Shown: positions 12,918 through 22,939, counted from the stretch's first letter. The stretch: 64,000 bases of DNA from Spiroplasma syrphidicola EA-1 (GCF_000400955.1 NC_021284.1:124001-188000), one strand, 5' to 3'. Numbers and translations are program-made. The notes: generated from the sequence alone by a model not told the origin.

Positions 12918-13367
12918 ATGTATATTATTACAGTTAATAAAAAAGCCCGTTTTAATTATGAAATCTTTGAAACATTTGAAGCTGGTCTTGTCTTAACAGG
13001 TAGTGAAATTAAATCAATTCGTAATAATGAAGCATCAATTAATGAAGCATTTGTTATTTTGAAAAAAAATGAAGCATATATTATTAATATGGTTATTGCT
13101 AAATATAAATTTGCCACGTCTTATGTCCCTGATGCTGACCGCACGCGGAAATTATTATTGCATCGCCGAGAAATTAAAAAGATTATGCAAAAAATAAAAT
13201 TAGAAAAACTAACTGTTATCCCCTTAAAATTATATTTTAAACATAATTATGTCAAAGTTGAGATTGGTTTAGCACGGGGGAAAAAATTATTTGATAAACG
13301 TGAAGCAATTAAAGAACGGGATAATGAACGTTATCGCTTACAACAAAATAAAACCCGGGGACGATAA
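12918..13367 (+). CDS. smpB: SsrA-binding protein SmpB
   Basis: This 149-residue protein binds tmRNA and delivers it to stalled ribosomes. It shows the family signatures [21 protein letters not shown] near the N-terminus, [20 protein letters not shown], and the basic tail YDKR-like segment [12 protein letters not shown]. It is encoded 15 nt after rnr with AGGAGGGAAG as ribosome site, so the two are co-transcribed. The tmRNA gene ssrA is not seen in this window. Confidence 0.95.
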   Translation: MYIITVNKKARFNYEIFETFEAGLVLTGSEIKSIRNNEASINEAFVILKKNEAYIINMVIAKYKFATSYVPDADRTRKLLLHRREIKKIMQKIKLEKLTVIPLKLYFKHNYVKVEIGLARGKKLFDKREAIKERDNERYRLQQNKTRGR

Positions 13368-13415
13368 GTCTTTAGTAATTATAAATAAAGGATTTATTTA
13401 GGCTTCGGAATGTAG

Positions 13416-13421
13416 TATAAT
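13416..13421 (+). promoter_or_regulatory. -10 box for the gene at 13451
   Basis: A perfect TATAAT lies about 30 nt upstream of the ATG. The -35 region at 13393-13398 (TTTATT) is weak. Confidence 0.45.
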
Positions 13422-13450
13422 ATATAGAGAAACTTTAGGAGATAGTCTTA

Positions 13451-14206
13451 ATGCATTGGAATCCAGATCAAACGATAGAAATTTTAAAAGAACATGTTTA
13501 TAGTAAAGATAAATTAGATGAGTACCGTAACCGGGTAGCACTTTCTAATATTGAATTACCATCTTTTTATACTCGTGAAAATCCAGAACAGTCATTTTCT
13601 TCAATTGTTGTGCGCTTAATTAATCGCAAAGAATTAAAAAAGTTTTATTCACAACCAGAAGATGCCTGAATTTTTGAAAGTATTGATGAGATTATTACTA
13701 AAGCTTTACAAGAATCAGATAAATTAGTTGGTTTTAAACGTCATCAAGATATTTATTTAGCATTATATAGTGATCAGGGGCAATTAGATTATTTAATTGA
13801 TATAATCAGTTACATTAATACAACAATTAAAATTATTAATTATAGTTTATATGAAAAATATAATGCTGCCAAAGAAATAAAAATTGCAATTGGGGCAGCA
13901 AATGATCCATCGCTTGAAATGATTAGCGAATTAGAAGAAGAATTTTTAGTGCCCTTTGATCAAACTACTAAAACTGATTGTGTTTTATTAGCGGAAAACT
14001 ATGCGGCGGAAGTTGTTATGTTTAATAATTTAGCGTTTTGTACTGATGCCTGACTATTTAAAAATATTTCTTTTGAAAAACAAGAACAAATTCGTAAAAA
14101 TGCTCGTCAGTATTTTAGTATTAAAATGCCACGTCAAAAACTATTTTCTGATTTAATTGATTTAGAAATAAAAGAGAAAATTGAAAAGGGAACATTAACT
14201 TTTTAA
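13451..14206 (+). CDS. Hypothetical protein
   Basis: This 251-residue soluble protein is not recognised. It has no signal peptide or membrane helix, is rich in Glu, Lys, Ile and Leu, and looks alpha/beta in composition. TGA Trp codons at 13668 and 14051 must be read through. It has its own -10 box and a weak hairpin after its stop, so it is probably a single-gene unit between smpB and a dehydrogenase. The ribosome site AGGAG is at 13438-13442. No function is proposed. Confidence 0.8.
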
Positions 14207-14229
14207 GAAATGTTAATTTCCTTTTTTTC
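14207..14229 (+). terminator. Weak terminator
   Basis: GAAAT (14207-14211) pairs with ATTTC (14216-14220) around GTTA, then seven T. The stem is short, so efficiency is uncertain. Confidence 0.5.
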
Positions 14230-14294
14230 TTTTTGCTAATTTATGCTATGATAAAAGCACAAATTATTATATGAAAAGAAAGGTTTATGAAAAA

Positions 14295-15296
14295 ATGAAA
14301 GCATTAGTTTATCGTAAAAAAGGCGAAATTGAGTGAGCGGAAGTTGCTAACCCAGAAATTATTAACCCAACAGATATTATTGTTAAAGTAGAAGGGTTTA
14401 CTTTTTCCCACGCTGACTATCGCCCATATCTTGGTGAAGATGATAGTGTTAAAGCAAATACAATTATGGGTCATGAAGCAGTTGGGGTAATTAGTGCCGT
14501 TGGGAACGCTGTTACAACTTTAAAAATTGGCGATCGTGTTGCTGTTGGATGTATTATTCACTGTAATAATTGTTCTGACTGTGCTAGCCAAAATTATGCT
14601 AATTGTCAAAATGGGGGCTTTATTTTAGGAACATCAGAAAATGGAACCCACGCTGAGTATGTTCGTGTCCCATATGGAGAAAATAGTGTTATTAAAATTC
14701 CTACTAATTTAGCATTAGAAGATGTAGTGATGTTAAGTGATGTCTTACCAACTGCTTATGAAAATGTTATTAAAAAAGTTGATTTTACAAAAGTTAAAAC
14801 AGCAGCAATTATTGGGGATGGGCCAATTGGCTTATCAACATTCTTATTTTTAATAAATAACAAAGTTAAAGTTGATATTTATGGTCACCACCAAGTAAAA
14901 TTGGATTTCTTTAAAGCCAATGGGGCTTACGAAACATTTACCACAATTGATGAAACTAATCAGAAAAAATATGATTTAGTTGTTGAATGTGTAGGTAATG
15001 ATCGCGGAACATTTGAAGCAGCCCAACAATTATTGGGATTTAATGGGATGTTAATTACTATTGGTGTTTTTAAAAACCCAGTTAAATTCTTCCTTAATGA
15101 ATTATGGTATCAAAATATTACAATTCATACCGGAATTTTAAATGTTTATACTTTACCAGAGTTATTAGCTAAAATTGAAAGCCAAGAAATTGCTCCACAC
15201 AAAATTGTCAGTCAGGTTTATGGTAAGGATGATGTTTTAACAGCCTACCATGCTTTTAAAAATAAAGATTTATTTAAAATAGTTGTTAAATTATAA
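14295..15296 (+). CDS. Zinc-type alcohol dehydrogenase-like protein
   Basis: This 333-residue protein has the MDR fold: a GroES-like N-terminal domain with GHEAVGVISAVGNAV (from residue 59), a four-cysteine structural zinc loop (HCNNCSDCASQNYANC), and a Rossmann domain opening near AAIIGDGPIGLSTF. In zinc alcohol dehydrogenases the catalytic zinc is bound by Cys, His and Asp/Glu. Here GHE (His60) is kept, but the Cys position in the segment FSHADYR appears to be Ser38. Catalysis may therefore differ from a classical ADH, or the cofactor site may be altered. ATG 14295 gives the full N-terminus; the ATG at 14287 is out of frame. Substrate unknown. Confidence 0.82.
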
Positions 15297-15316
15297 TTTA
15301 ACAACTATTTTATTGT
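15276..15316 (+). terminator. Terminator overlapping the end of the dehydrogenase gene
   Basis: A perfect 16-bp inverted repeat: AAAATAGTTGTTAAAT (15276-15291) and ATTTAACAACTATTTT (15296-15311), separated by TATA. The left arm is coding sequence and the TAA stop (15294-15296) falls at the loop. Being symmetrical, it could act on both strands. Confidence 0.75.
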
Positions 15317-15363
15317 TATAATTTAATTACAATAATTTTATTAAATAGAATAGGATGATAATT

Positions 15364-16347
15364 ATGGCTTTTTTTCAAAAACTAAAAGAACGTCGCGAAG
15401 AAAAAAAACAACAAAAATTAGAAAAGGCCTTACAAAAAACAAGGTTATCTTTTTCCTCTAATATTAAGAAACTAGCTAGCAAATATAAAACTTATGATGA
15501 TGCTTATTTAGAAGAGTTAGAAGAAATTTTAATTACAAGTGATATGGGAATTAATATGACCTTGCAAATTACTGATGCAATTCGCAAAAAGGTACAAAAA
15601 GGTTGGAGTATTGATGAAACAAATGATTATTTAGTGAAAGTAATCATGGATTTGTATGATGACCCAAAAAGTAAACAAAATAAATTAAATATTAAAGATA
15701 ATCGACTAAATGTTATTTTAATGGTTGGTGTTAATGGGGCTGGTAAAACAACAACAATATCAAAATTAACTCAGCAGTTTATGAAAGAAAATAAAAAAGT
15801 TTTATTAGTGGCAGGGGATACCTTCCGAGCTGGGGCGGTAGAACAATTAAACCAATGAGCCCAACGATTAAAGACTGAAATTGTTACACCAAATAAAGTT
15901 GGCCAAGATCCAGCTAGTGTAATTTTTGATGGTATTACAAAGGCCAAAGCAGAAAACTATGATATTGTAATCATTGATACAGCTGGAAGATTACAAAATA
16001 AAGTTAATTTAATGAATGAATTAGAAAAAATTAATCGAATTATTAAAAGAGCAATTCCGGATGCTCCCCATGAAACATTATTAGTAATTGATGCTGTTAC
16101 TGGTCAAAATGGTGTTTCGCAAGCAAAAACTTTTTCAGAAGTAACTGATGTAACAGGGATTGTTTTAACTAAAATGGATGGGACAGCCAAAGGTGGTGTT
16201 GTCTTGGCAATTAAAGATCAATTAAATATTCCAGTTAAATTAATTGGGTTAGGTGAACAACCAGATGATTTACAAGAATTTGACATTGAACAATATATTT
16301 ATAATTTAACAAAAGACTTATTTTTAGATGAAGATGAAGAGGACTAA
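15364..16347 (+). CDS. ftsY: Signal recognition particle receptor FtsY
   Basis: This 327-residue GTPase is the membrane receptor for SRP and targets nascent membrane proteins to SecYEG. An N domain rich in charged residues (about 1-100) precedes the G domain with P-loop GVNGAGKT (122-129), DTFRAGA, the G3 motif DTAGR and [10 protein letters not shown]. The long acidic N-terminal A domain of E. coli FtsY is absent, as is common in Gram-positives. ATG 15364 is preferred over 15355 because AGGAT at 15352-15356 would overlap the latter. A TGA Trp lies at 15856. ylxM starts directly after the stop. Confidence 0.95.
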
Positions 16348-16348
16348 G

Positions 16349-16669
16349 ATGAAAGATTTAGAAAAATCAAATCACCTAGTGATGTTGTATGAGTTATATC
16401 ATCAATTGTTAACAGAAAAACAACAAAATTATTTTGAACAATATTTCTTTGATGATTATTCTTTAAGTGAAATTGCTGATGAAAAAGGGGTTAGCCGTAA
16501 TGCTGTTTATGATTCATTGTTAAAAATTACAGTTGCCTTAAATAAATTTGAAAATGGACTACACTTATTAAAAAAACAACAGCAACGTGATGAAATATAT
16601 CAGAAATTTAAAAATATGGCAGAATATGAGAAAATCATTTTGGAATTACAAGCCATTGATAGTGAATAG
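16349..16669 (+). CDS. ylxM: YlxM-type helix-turn-helix protein (SRP-associated)
   Basis: This 106-residue protein has the sigma-factor-like helix-turn-helix of the UPF0122/YlxM family (HLVMLYELYHQLLTEKQ, then SLSEIADEKGVSRNAVYD). The gene is usually placed between ftsY and ffh and its product is linked to the SRP pathway. Here it begins 1 nt after the ftsY stop (ATG at 16349; GAGG at about 16338). ffh is not in the window. Start upstream at 16328 would lie within ftsY and is less likely. Confidence 0.88.
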   Translation: MKDLEKSNHLVMLYELYHQLLTEKQQNYFEQYFFDDYSLSEIADEKGVSRNAVYDSLLKITVALNKFENGLHLLKKQQQRDEIYQKFKNMAEYEKIILELQAIDSE

Positions 16670-16681
16670 GAGAAAACAGGA

Positions 16682-17479
16682 ATGAAAGTTTTAATGATTG
16701 GAGATATTTTTGCCCGTGCGGGAAGAATAGTTGTCTCAAAAGTTTTACCACAGTTAGTGCAAGAATATCAAATTGATTTAGTTGTGGCTAATGCGGAAAA
16801 TGTGACCCACGGTAAATCAATTTTACGTCAACATTATGATGAACTAAAAGATATCGGAGTTAGTGTTTTTACTTCAGGTAATCATATTTTTAAGAATAGT
16901 GAAGTTAGTAAATATATTGATGAAGTTGGCGACTTGTTAAAACCTGCTAACATGAGTTTATATACACCTGGACCAGGGACAGTTGTTGTAACAGTAAATA
17001 ATAAAACAGTCCGGGTAACTAACTTAATGGGACGTAGTTTTATGGATCATGTTGATAATCCATATCCAATTTTTGAAGAAATTATTGCTAATGATAATTG
17101 TGATATTCATTTAGTTGACTTTCATGCTGAAGCAAGTGCCGAAAAATTAGCATTTGCTTGAAATTTTGATGGTAAAATTACGGCTTTAGTTGGTACTCAT
17201 ACCCATGTTCAAACAACGGATAATCGTATTTTACCAAAAGGGACAGCCTATATTACCGATTTGGGAATGTGTGGTAGTTTTAACTCAATCATTGGGGCAA
17301 AACCAGAAGAAGTTATTACAAAGGAAAAAACAGGCTTACCAGCTCGCTTTACTCCTTCCGAAGATTTATCGGATTTAATTTTTTCAGGGGTTGTGATTAC
17401 AATTAATGAAGATAATAATAAAGCTGAAAAAATTGAGCGAATTCTAATTCATTTACATGATGATGAGGATTACCACTAA
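16682..17479 (+). CDS. ymdB: YmdB-family metallophosphoesterase
   Basis: This 265-residue protein matches the YmdB calcineurin-like phosphodiesterase family (TIGR00282 type). Metal-binding motifs are GDIFARAGR (Asp8), NAENVTHGK, FTSGNHIF, VDFHAEASAEK and the late GTHTHVQT. Characterised YmdB enzymes hydrolyse 2',3'-cyclic nucleotides and affect RNA levels; activity here is inferred. A TGA Trp lies at 17159. It follows ylxM by 12 nt with AGGAGAAAACAGG upstream, and its TAA overlaps the ATG of the next gene. Confidence 0.92.
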
Positions 17480-18426
17480 TGAAAAATTTATTAATTAATG
17501 GCTATTTATGGGCAATTATTTTAGCTGTTGTAATTTTCATATTATTAATTTATTTAATTTGAAGATTCCGTTTGTTTTTTGGTAAAAAACGCAAAGAACA
17601 AGATTTACAATTACCAGAATATATTAAAGATAAGTGATTTATTGCCAGCGATCACTACCAATTAGCGACCTTAGGAACAATTACAGCTGATACAAAAACA
17701 ATTATTTTGGCAGTGCATGATATTTATGGCAAAAAAGAAGATTTTCAATCCCTTGTTAATAATAAACAATTACAAACAGGAACAGCAGTTATTACATTTG
17801 ATCAGCGAATACTGGTAACAAAAGATGGAATAAAAATTCAAGATTTGGGAATGTTAATTAAAGATATTAATGATGCCTTATTGGCTTTAAGTAATAAATA
17901 TGAAGACAAAAAAATAGTTTTATTATTAGAGGGTTATTGCTGCTTTCTGGGTCAAACAATTCTTAAAAAGAATAAATTTATAAAGGGTCTAATTTTATTA
18001 AATCCAGTTACTAATAAAAAAGTAATTAAGTTTTCACTCGCAAGTAAAATTGCTTTAGTCTGAGGTTTCTTCTTTAATAGCCGCTTAACAATTAATGTTA
18101 AAATTGATTATAAAGTGTTTACTAATAACGAAGAATTTTTAACTGCAAGGGCCAAAGAACCAAATCGTTATTATCTAAATCAAATTTTACGGTTTCACCG
18201 TAAAAATGTCTATTTAGCAAAAGAGTTTAATGCTTTACAAATTCCCACGTTGCTAATTACAAATACTAATAATCGGTTTTATCAAGCAAAAGAACTTATG
18301 AAAGTTAAAAATCCGAACGTTGAAGTTTTCTTAACAAAAGAGGAATACCAATATTTATTTGCAAATAATAATGGGAAAAACAATCAGCAAGCAATTATGG
18401 AAAAGATGGGAGAGTATCTTAAATAA
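17479..18426 (+). CDS. Membrane-anchored alpha/beta-hydrolase-like protein, probably degenerate
   Basis: This 315-residue protein starts in a TAATG overlap with ymdB. Residues about 9-28 form one membrane helix (LWAIILAVVIFILLIYLI), followed by a soluble domain. The order TIILAVHDIYG, KIVLLLEGYCC, IKGLILLNPV, IPTLLITNTNN is that of an alpha/beta hydrolase. The nucleophile elbow, normally GxSxG, reads EGYCCF here, with Cys in the Ser position and no second Gly. It may be a non-catalytic relative or a Cys-dependent enzyme. TGA Trp codons at 17561, 17636 and 18061. A terminator follows the stop. Confidence 0.7.
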
Positions 18427-18450
18427 AAAATCAGGTTCCCCCGATTTTTT
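18425..18450 (+). terminator. Terminator after the ftsY-ymdB group
   Basis: AAAAATC (18426-18432) pairs with GATTTTT (18443-18449) with a partly paired AGG...CCC interior and ends in a T run. Confidence 0.65.
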
Positions 18451-18505
18451 ATTTAAATTTATTAAAATATTTTAAAGTTACTTTTTTCTTTTTTTAATTT
18501 TACGA

Positions 18506-18511
18506 TATAAT
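18506..18511 (+). promoter_or_regulatory. -10 box of the metK leader transcript
   Basis: A consensus TATAAT lies about 27 nt before the riboswitch-like element, so the RNA would start just upstream of its first stem. No good -35 box was seen. Confidence 0.5.
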
Positions 18512-18537
18512 TAATTTGTTGTTTTATGACAACTAAA

Positions 18538-18634
18538 CTTATTTTGAAGTGGTTAGTATGCTAAACGATGATCCACTAGCAACCCTATATTTAGAAGGTG
18601 CTTTTAGCAGGGCGATATGATTGCTATCAATAAG
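18538..18634 (+). promoter_or_regulatory. SAM-I (S-box) type riboswitch aptamer upstream of metK
   Basis: The outer stem P1 is CTTATT (18538-18543) with AATAAG (18629-18634). Inside, AGTGG and CCACT form P2, with TTAG...CTAA replacing the usual GC-rich inner stem, followed by CGATGA. The diagnostic core GCAACC ... AAGGTGC is present, in the order and spacing of S-box RNAs. AGCA and TGCT form a last stem. The gene downstream, metK, makes S-adenosylmethionine, the expected ligand. The call rests on motif order and stem pairing read by eye. Confidence 0.8.
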
Positions 18635-18699
18635 ACTTATTAGTTGGATTCTACGAAAAAGAAAAACCCTAATTATAATGCTTAAGAATCATATTTAGT

Positions 18700-18730
18700 C
18701 CACATTATTATTTAATGTGGTTTTTATTTT
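18700..18730 (+). terminator. Riboswitch expression platform terminator before metK
   Basis: CCACATT (18700-18706) pairs with AATGTGG (18714-18720) and is followed by TTTTTATTTT. It ends 16 nt before the metK start, the layout of a transcription-attenuating S-box. GGATTCT (18646-18652) and AGAATC (18685-18690) could form an alternative helix. Confidence 0.75.
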
Positions 18731-18745
18731 AGAAAGGAAAATGAT

Positions 18746-19894
18746 ATGGAAAATAAAATTTTGTTTACCTCAGAATCTGTTTCAGCGGGTCACCCTGATA
18801 AAATTTGTGACCAAATTTCAGATGCAATTTTAGATGAATGTTTACGCCAAGACCCCAATGCTCGTGTCGCATGTGAATGTTTTATTACTTCTAATTTTTT
18901 ACTAATTGGGGGAGAAATTACAACAACCGCAAAAGTTGATTATGCCCAAATTGCAAGAAAGGTCTTAACCGAAATAGGTTATGACAATGATGAGTGAGGA
19001 ATTGATGGCAATAATTGTGAAATTAAAGTATTAGTTAACACCCAATCACCTGATATTTCCCTTGGTGTTGATCGTTTTGGGGCTGGAGACCAAGGAATTA
19101 TGTTTGGTTATGCAACAAATGAATCAGTTAATTATATGCCGTTAGCAATTTCGATTGCCCATGATTTAGTTCGTCGCGCTAGTGAATTACGGTTAAAGAA
19201 AGAATTTATTGGGGCTCGTCCAGACATGAAATCGCAAGTAACATTAGATTTAACAGATCCTCATCATCCAGTGATTGATACGATATTAATGTCAATTCAG
19301 CATGATGATGATCTTGATGAAGGAGCTTTTAAAAACTATATTCAAGAAAATATTATGAAACCAGTCGTTAATGATTATCACTTAAATTTGGATTTCAGAG
19401 TATTAATTAATCCAACTGGTCGCTTTGTAATTGGAGGACCAAAAGGGGATACTGGCTTAACTGGCCGCAAAATTATTGTTGATACTTATGGTGGTAGTGC
19501 TCGTCATGGTGGAGGGGCTTTTTCTGGAAAAGATGCAACAAAAGTTGATCGTAGTGGAGCATATATGGCCCGTTATGTTGCTAAAAATATTGTTGCCGCT
19601 GGGTTAGCTGATCGTTGTGAAATTCAATTATCATATGCGATTGGAATTTCAGAACCAATTTCAATTTTTGTTGAAACATTTGGCACAAATCGTGTTCCTA
19701 ACGATACGATTCTTTTAGCAATTAAGGAAAATTTTGATTTCCGTCCCCAGCAAATGGTTACAAAATTGCACTTAAATAAACCAATTTATCGTCAAACAGC
19801 GGTATATGGTCATTTTGGCCGCGGTCATCAAGAATTGCCGTGAGAACAATTAGATAAAATTCATGATTTAGCAAAATATCTATCTTTTGAATAG
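18746..19894 (+). CDS. metK: S-adenosylmethionine synthetase
   Basis: This 382-residue enzyme makes S-adenosylmethionine from methionine and ATP. It shows [20 protein letters not shown] at the N-terminus, [15 protein letters not shown], the P-loop-like [14 protein letters not shown] and [21 protein letters not shown] Trp codons at 18995 and 19841 interrupt it under standard code. ATG 18746 is chosen over 18741 because it opens the conserved N-terminus and lies 8 nt after GAAAGGA. Expression is probably attenuated by the S-box leader, so the gene would be turned down when SAM is plentiful. Confidence 0.96.
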
Positions 19895-19935
19895 TTTTTT
19901 CGTTATACTGATAGAAAGAAACAAGGAGTAAAGTG

Positions 19936-20766
19936 ATGCAAAAATACAAGTTAATTGCCTTAGACTTAGATGGAACAACAGTTAAAAGTCACAATAAAAT
20001 TTCAAAAAAAAATCAACGTACAATTAAGTGAGCATTAGAAAATGATATTAAAGTTGTTATTGCAACAGGGCGTAGTTTAGGGGCTATGCGTAAAGTTATT
20101 AAAAAACTTAATTTAGCTGAATATAATATGCCTGTTGTTAGTTTTAATGGGTCAGTTATTTATGATGTTAAAAATGATAAAATTATTAAACATAATTATT
20201 TTGAAACACAAGAAGCAGTTACTTTTTTTGAGCAAGCAAAAAAAGACAAAGTATCATTATGAGCATATTCTGTTGCAAATGATAAGTTAGCATATATCAA
20301 TAATAAAAGTAGTTTAATGGTTAAATGAATGAGTTTTCATACTCGTCGGAAAACAAAACTTTTTTCACAAGTTGAAAATTTTAATGATCAAATTTATAAA
20401 TTTGTTATTAGTGGAAAAAAAGCAAATGTTCTATCATTTCGCAAAACAATTGAAAATAATTTTGAATGTAACGTTTTTGATTGGTCTTATGTTTCAAAAA
20501 GTAATTTAAATTTAGAAATTTGTCCGGTGACAAGTGATAAAAAACATGCGTTAGAATTTATTGCGAAGAAATATAATATTGCCCCCGAAGAAGTAATTGC
20601 AATGGGTGATGGTTCAAATGATATTGAAATGTTAAAATGAGCAGGTTTAGGAATTGCGATGGGAAATGCTAAGAAACAAGTAAAAGCAATTGCCAATGAT
20701 GTCACTGCTCATCATAAAAAATCAGGGGTTGCAAAAGCAATCGAAAAACACGTTAAAGTTAAATAA
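19936..20766 (+). CDS. Cof-type HAD-superfamily phosphatase, third copy
   Basis: A third Cof-type HAD hydrolase, 276 residues. Motif I is LDLDGTTV (nucleophile Asp in DxDGT), motif II IATGRS, and motif IV AMGDGSNDIEML. The GNAKKQVKAIANDVT ending is typical of the family. The substrate is unknown. It follows metK by 41 nt and precedes a membrane carrier by 15 nt, so the three may share a transcript and thus the SAM-responsive leader; no terminator was seen between metK and this gene. Confidence 0.88.
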
Positions 20767-20781
20767 TGGTTATTAATATAA

Positions 20782-22245
20782 ATGAGTAATTGAGATAGTT
20801 TAATTTTATTTCCGCTTGTTTCGCTTTTTTTAGTTGTCGGATATTTTATTGTGTTAGGGAAAAGAAGGTTTAATCAATTCCAACAATGAATTTTTATTTT
20901 ACAACATTTTGCTTTTTGATTAGCTTTATCAATTGTTTTAAACTTAAATTATAATTTTATTAGTTTTGATATTTTAAAAAACATCACTAATTTTGGTTTA
21001 ATTTTATTAGTTAGTAGTTTATTCTATGCCGCAATTTTTTTTATTCCGGCTTCTTGAATTACAGGGTTATTAAAATCACGGAAAGTTTGGTTTTATTGTT
21101 CATATTTTTTGCTTGCCGTTGCCATTATTTCGCTCTTAGTTTTTCCAAAAAACTTGGGAGCCTTAATTTTTGCTGCGCTAGCTTTTGGGTTTGGAATTTC
21201 GACAAATTCATTATGATTTTTATTTTTTAATGAACAGTTTTTACAACAAAGTAATCCGTTTTTAACATCAGCTAGTGTTTTACCCGCGGTTGGATTAGCT
21301 GGTATGACGGGGAATAGCATTTTTTTAGGATTAAAAGGAACTATTACAAATCAGACAACTTTTCATTCAGTAGTTTTCTCGATAATGCTAGCGGTATTAT
21401 TAATTTCATTTAGCTGTAGTTTTTTTATCAAAGAAAAAAAATTATATCTTGGGGCTTTTGATACAAAAACTTTAGCTGTGATTAGTCCGTTTAAATGAAG
21501 TAAGGTTTGAATTATTCTGCTATTAATTTTTATTGTCGCAATTTTGCGCGAACTTAGTCAAGGTGATCTATTAAACCTAATAATTGTTCAGAATTTAAAT
21601 AAACGCGGCTTTGGTTTCGAAGCTATTCAACGTTTTATTCATTTTTCCCAACAAATCTGATGAATTGGTCAGGGCTTAGGGGCAATTCTTATTTATCCGT
21701 TAGTGGTTAAAAAATTTGGGATTAAAAATAGCTTAGTTGGGGCCTTTGCCATTTGAGCTGGTTACTTTCTTTTAATTGGGACAGTTCAAATTGCAGAATT
21801 ATATTTGGTATTACAAATTTTAAATGGCTTTGTTTTAGGAGCGTTATTAGGGATTTTATTTAGTTTAATTATTATGTGGAATTCGCGTGTTAAAAATCGA
21901 CCAATTACTGGTTTTTTCTCAGCAATTAATGCTTTTAGTGGCTTTATTGTTCAATTTGGGCTTCATAGTGCGGTTTTAAAACAAATTGGGATTTTTAATG
22001 GGGTTGCCATTGATTGAAATATGCCAATTGTTAACTTTAATCTTGAAATGTTAAAAACAACAGTTATTATTTTGTTTGTTACTTTAGCGGGGATTAGTAT
22101 TTTATTGGTAGGATTAGTTTATTTTACCGGCAATTATATCAGTGGGGAATTTGCAAACCAAAAAAACTTTGACGATAATGTTAAGGTATTGATGAAACAA
22201 TGAAATGATAAGATTCCACAACTTAATAAACTCAACAATAATTAA
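20782..22245 (+). CDS. Multi-pass membrane carrier, MFS-like
   Basis: This 487-residue protein is almost entirely hydrophobic, with about 12 predicted membrane helices and a short cytoplasmic tail (FANQKNFDDNVKVLMKQW). The arrangement in two halves separated by a charged loop near residues 213-227 resembles MFS permeases of mollicutes. No substrate motif is visible. Seven or more Trp residues are TGA. ATG 20782 is used because the ATG at 20766 hits a stop after seven codons. A strong terminator follows. Confidence 0.75.
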
Positions 22246-22265
22246 TTATTATTTTAAATATTTAT

Positions 22266-22316
22266 AAAAAACAAAAAAATCTTTTGAAAAGTATTGATAT
22301 TTTTTTGTTTTTTTTT
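22266..22316 (+). terminator. Terminator after the carrier gene, containing the next promoter's -35
   Basis: A perfect 15-bp stem: AAAAAAC-AAAAAAAT (22266-22280) with ATTTTTTTG-TTTTTT (22299-22313). The -35 box of the next promoter (22294-22299) sits in the loop and edge of this hairpin. Confidence 0.8.
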
Positions 22317-22321
22317 ATAAT
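22294..22321 (+). promoter_or_regulatory. Promoter of the regulator-pot operon
   Basis: TTGATA (22294-22299), a 16-nt spacer and TATAAT (22316-22321) make a near-consensus sigma-A promoter. It lies inside the preceding terminator. Confidence 0.7.
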
Positions 22322-22331
22322 TAACAAGTAA

Positions 22332-22366
22332 GTTTATTACAAACAAAAAGTTTAGTATTAGTAAAC
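22332..22366 (+). promoter_or_regulatory. Possible operator for the XRE-cupin regulator
   Basis: Nested dyads lie between the start site and the ribosome site: GTTTA (22332-22336) with TAAAC (22362-22366), and AAAC-AAAAA-GTTT (22341-22353) inside. This position suits autoregulation by the protein encoded at 22381. The symmetry is modest, so the call is tentative. Confidence 0.35.
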
Positions 22367-22380
22367 AAAGGAGTAAAAAG

Positions 22381-22914
22381 ATGGGGTTAGGAGAAAAATT
22401 AAAATTATTGCGTCAAAAAAATAATTTAACAATTGAAGAACTAGCGAACCGTTGTGAATTGACAAAAGGTTATATTAGTCAATTAGAACGTGATATTTCC
22501 TCCCCAAGTATTGAGACCTTACAAAATATTTTGGAAGTCCTGGGAACAACTTTAGGGGATTTTTTTAAGCAAGAGAAAAATCGCCAGTTTGTCTACAAAC
22601 CAGAAGATCGTTATGTTGTTGAACAAGAACAATATATTATTGAATGACTTGTCCCAAATGCCCATGTTAATGAGTTAGAGCCAATTTTATTATCATTAAA
22701 ACCATATGGAGAGTCGCAAAGACTATTACCATTTGAAGGGGAAATTTTTGGTTATGTTTTAAAAGGCAGCATTGAAGTTGTTTCTGGATCAAGGACCCAA
22801 CGGGCCAATCCGTACGATAGTTTTTATTTATATGGCAATAATCAACATTATTTAAAGAATGTTACAAATGATGTGGCAGAAATTTTATGAATTTCAACAC
22901 CACCAATTTTTTAA
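22381..22914 (+). CDS. XRE-cupin transcriptional regulator
   Basis: This 177-residue protein has an N-terminal XRE helix-turn-helix (LGEKLKLLRQKNNLTIEELA, then LTKGYISQLERD) in residues 3-58 and a C-terminal cupin barrel (about 105-170; GEIFGYVLKGSIEVV). Regulators of this PuuR/SinR-like type often control polyamine genes. Here it is the first gene of a unit that continues into potA-potB-potCD, so it probably adjusts polyamine uptake, perhaps sensing a polyamine through the cupin. The ligand is inferred from neighbours only. TGA Trp codons at 22645 and 22888. AAAGGAG precedes the ATG. Confidence 0.88.
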
Positions 22915-22939
22915 AAGATTAAGTTAAGGGGGAACAAAA

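Noticed and set aside
15355-15363. ATG 15355 as the ftsY start
   Set aside because: The best ribosome site overlaps this ATG; ATG 15364 has proper spacing.
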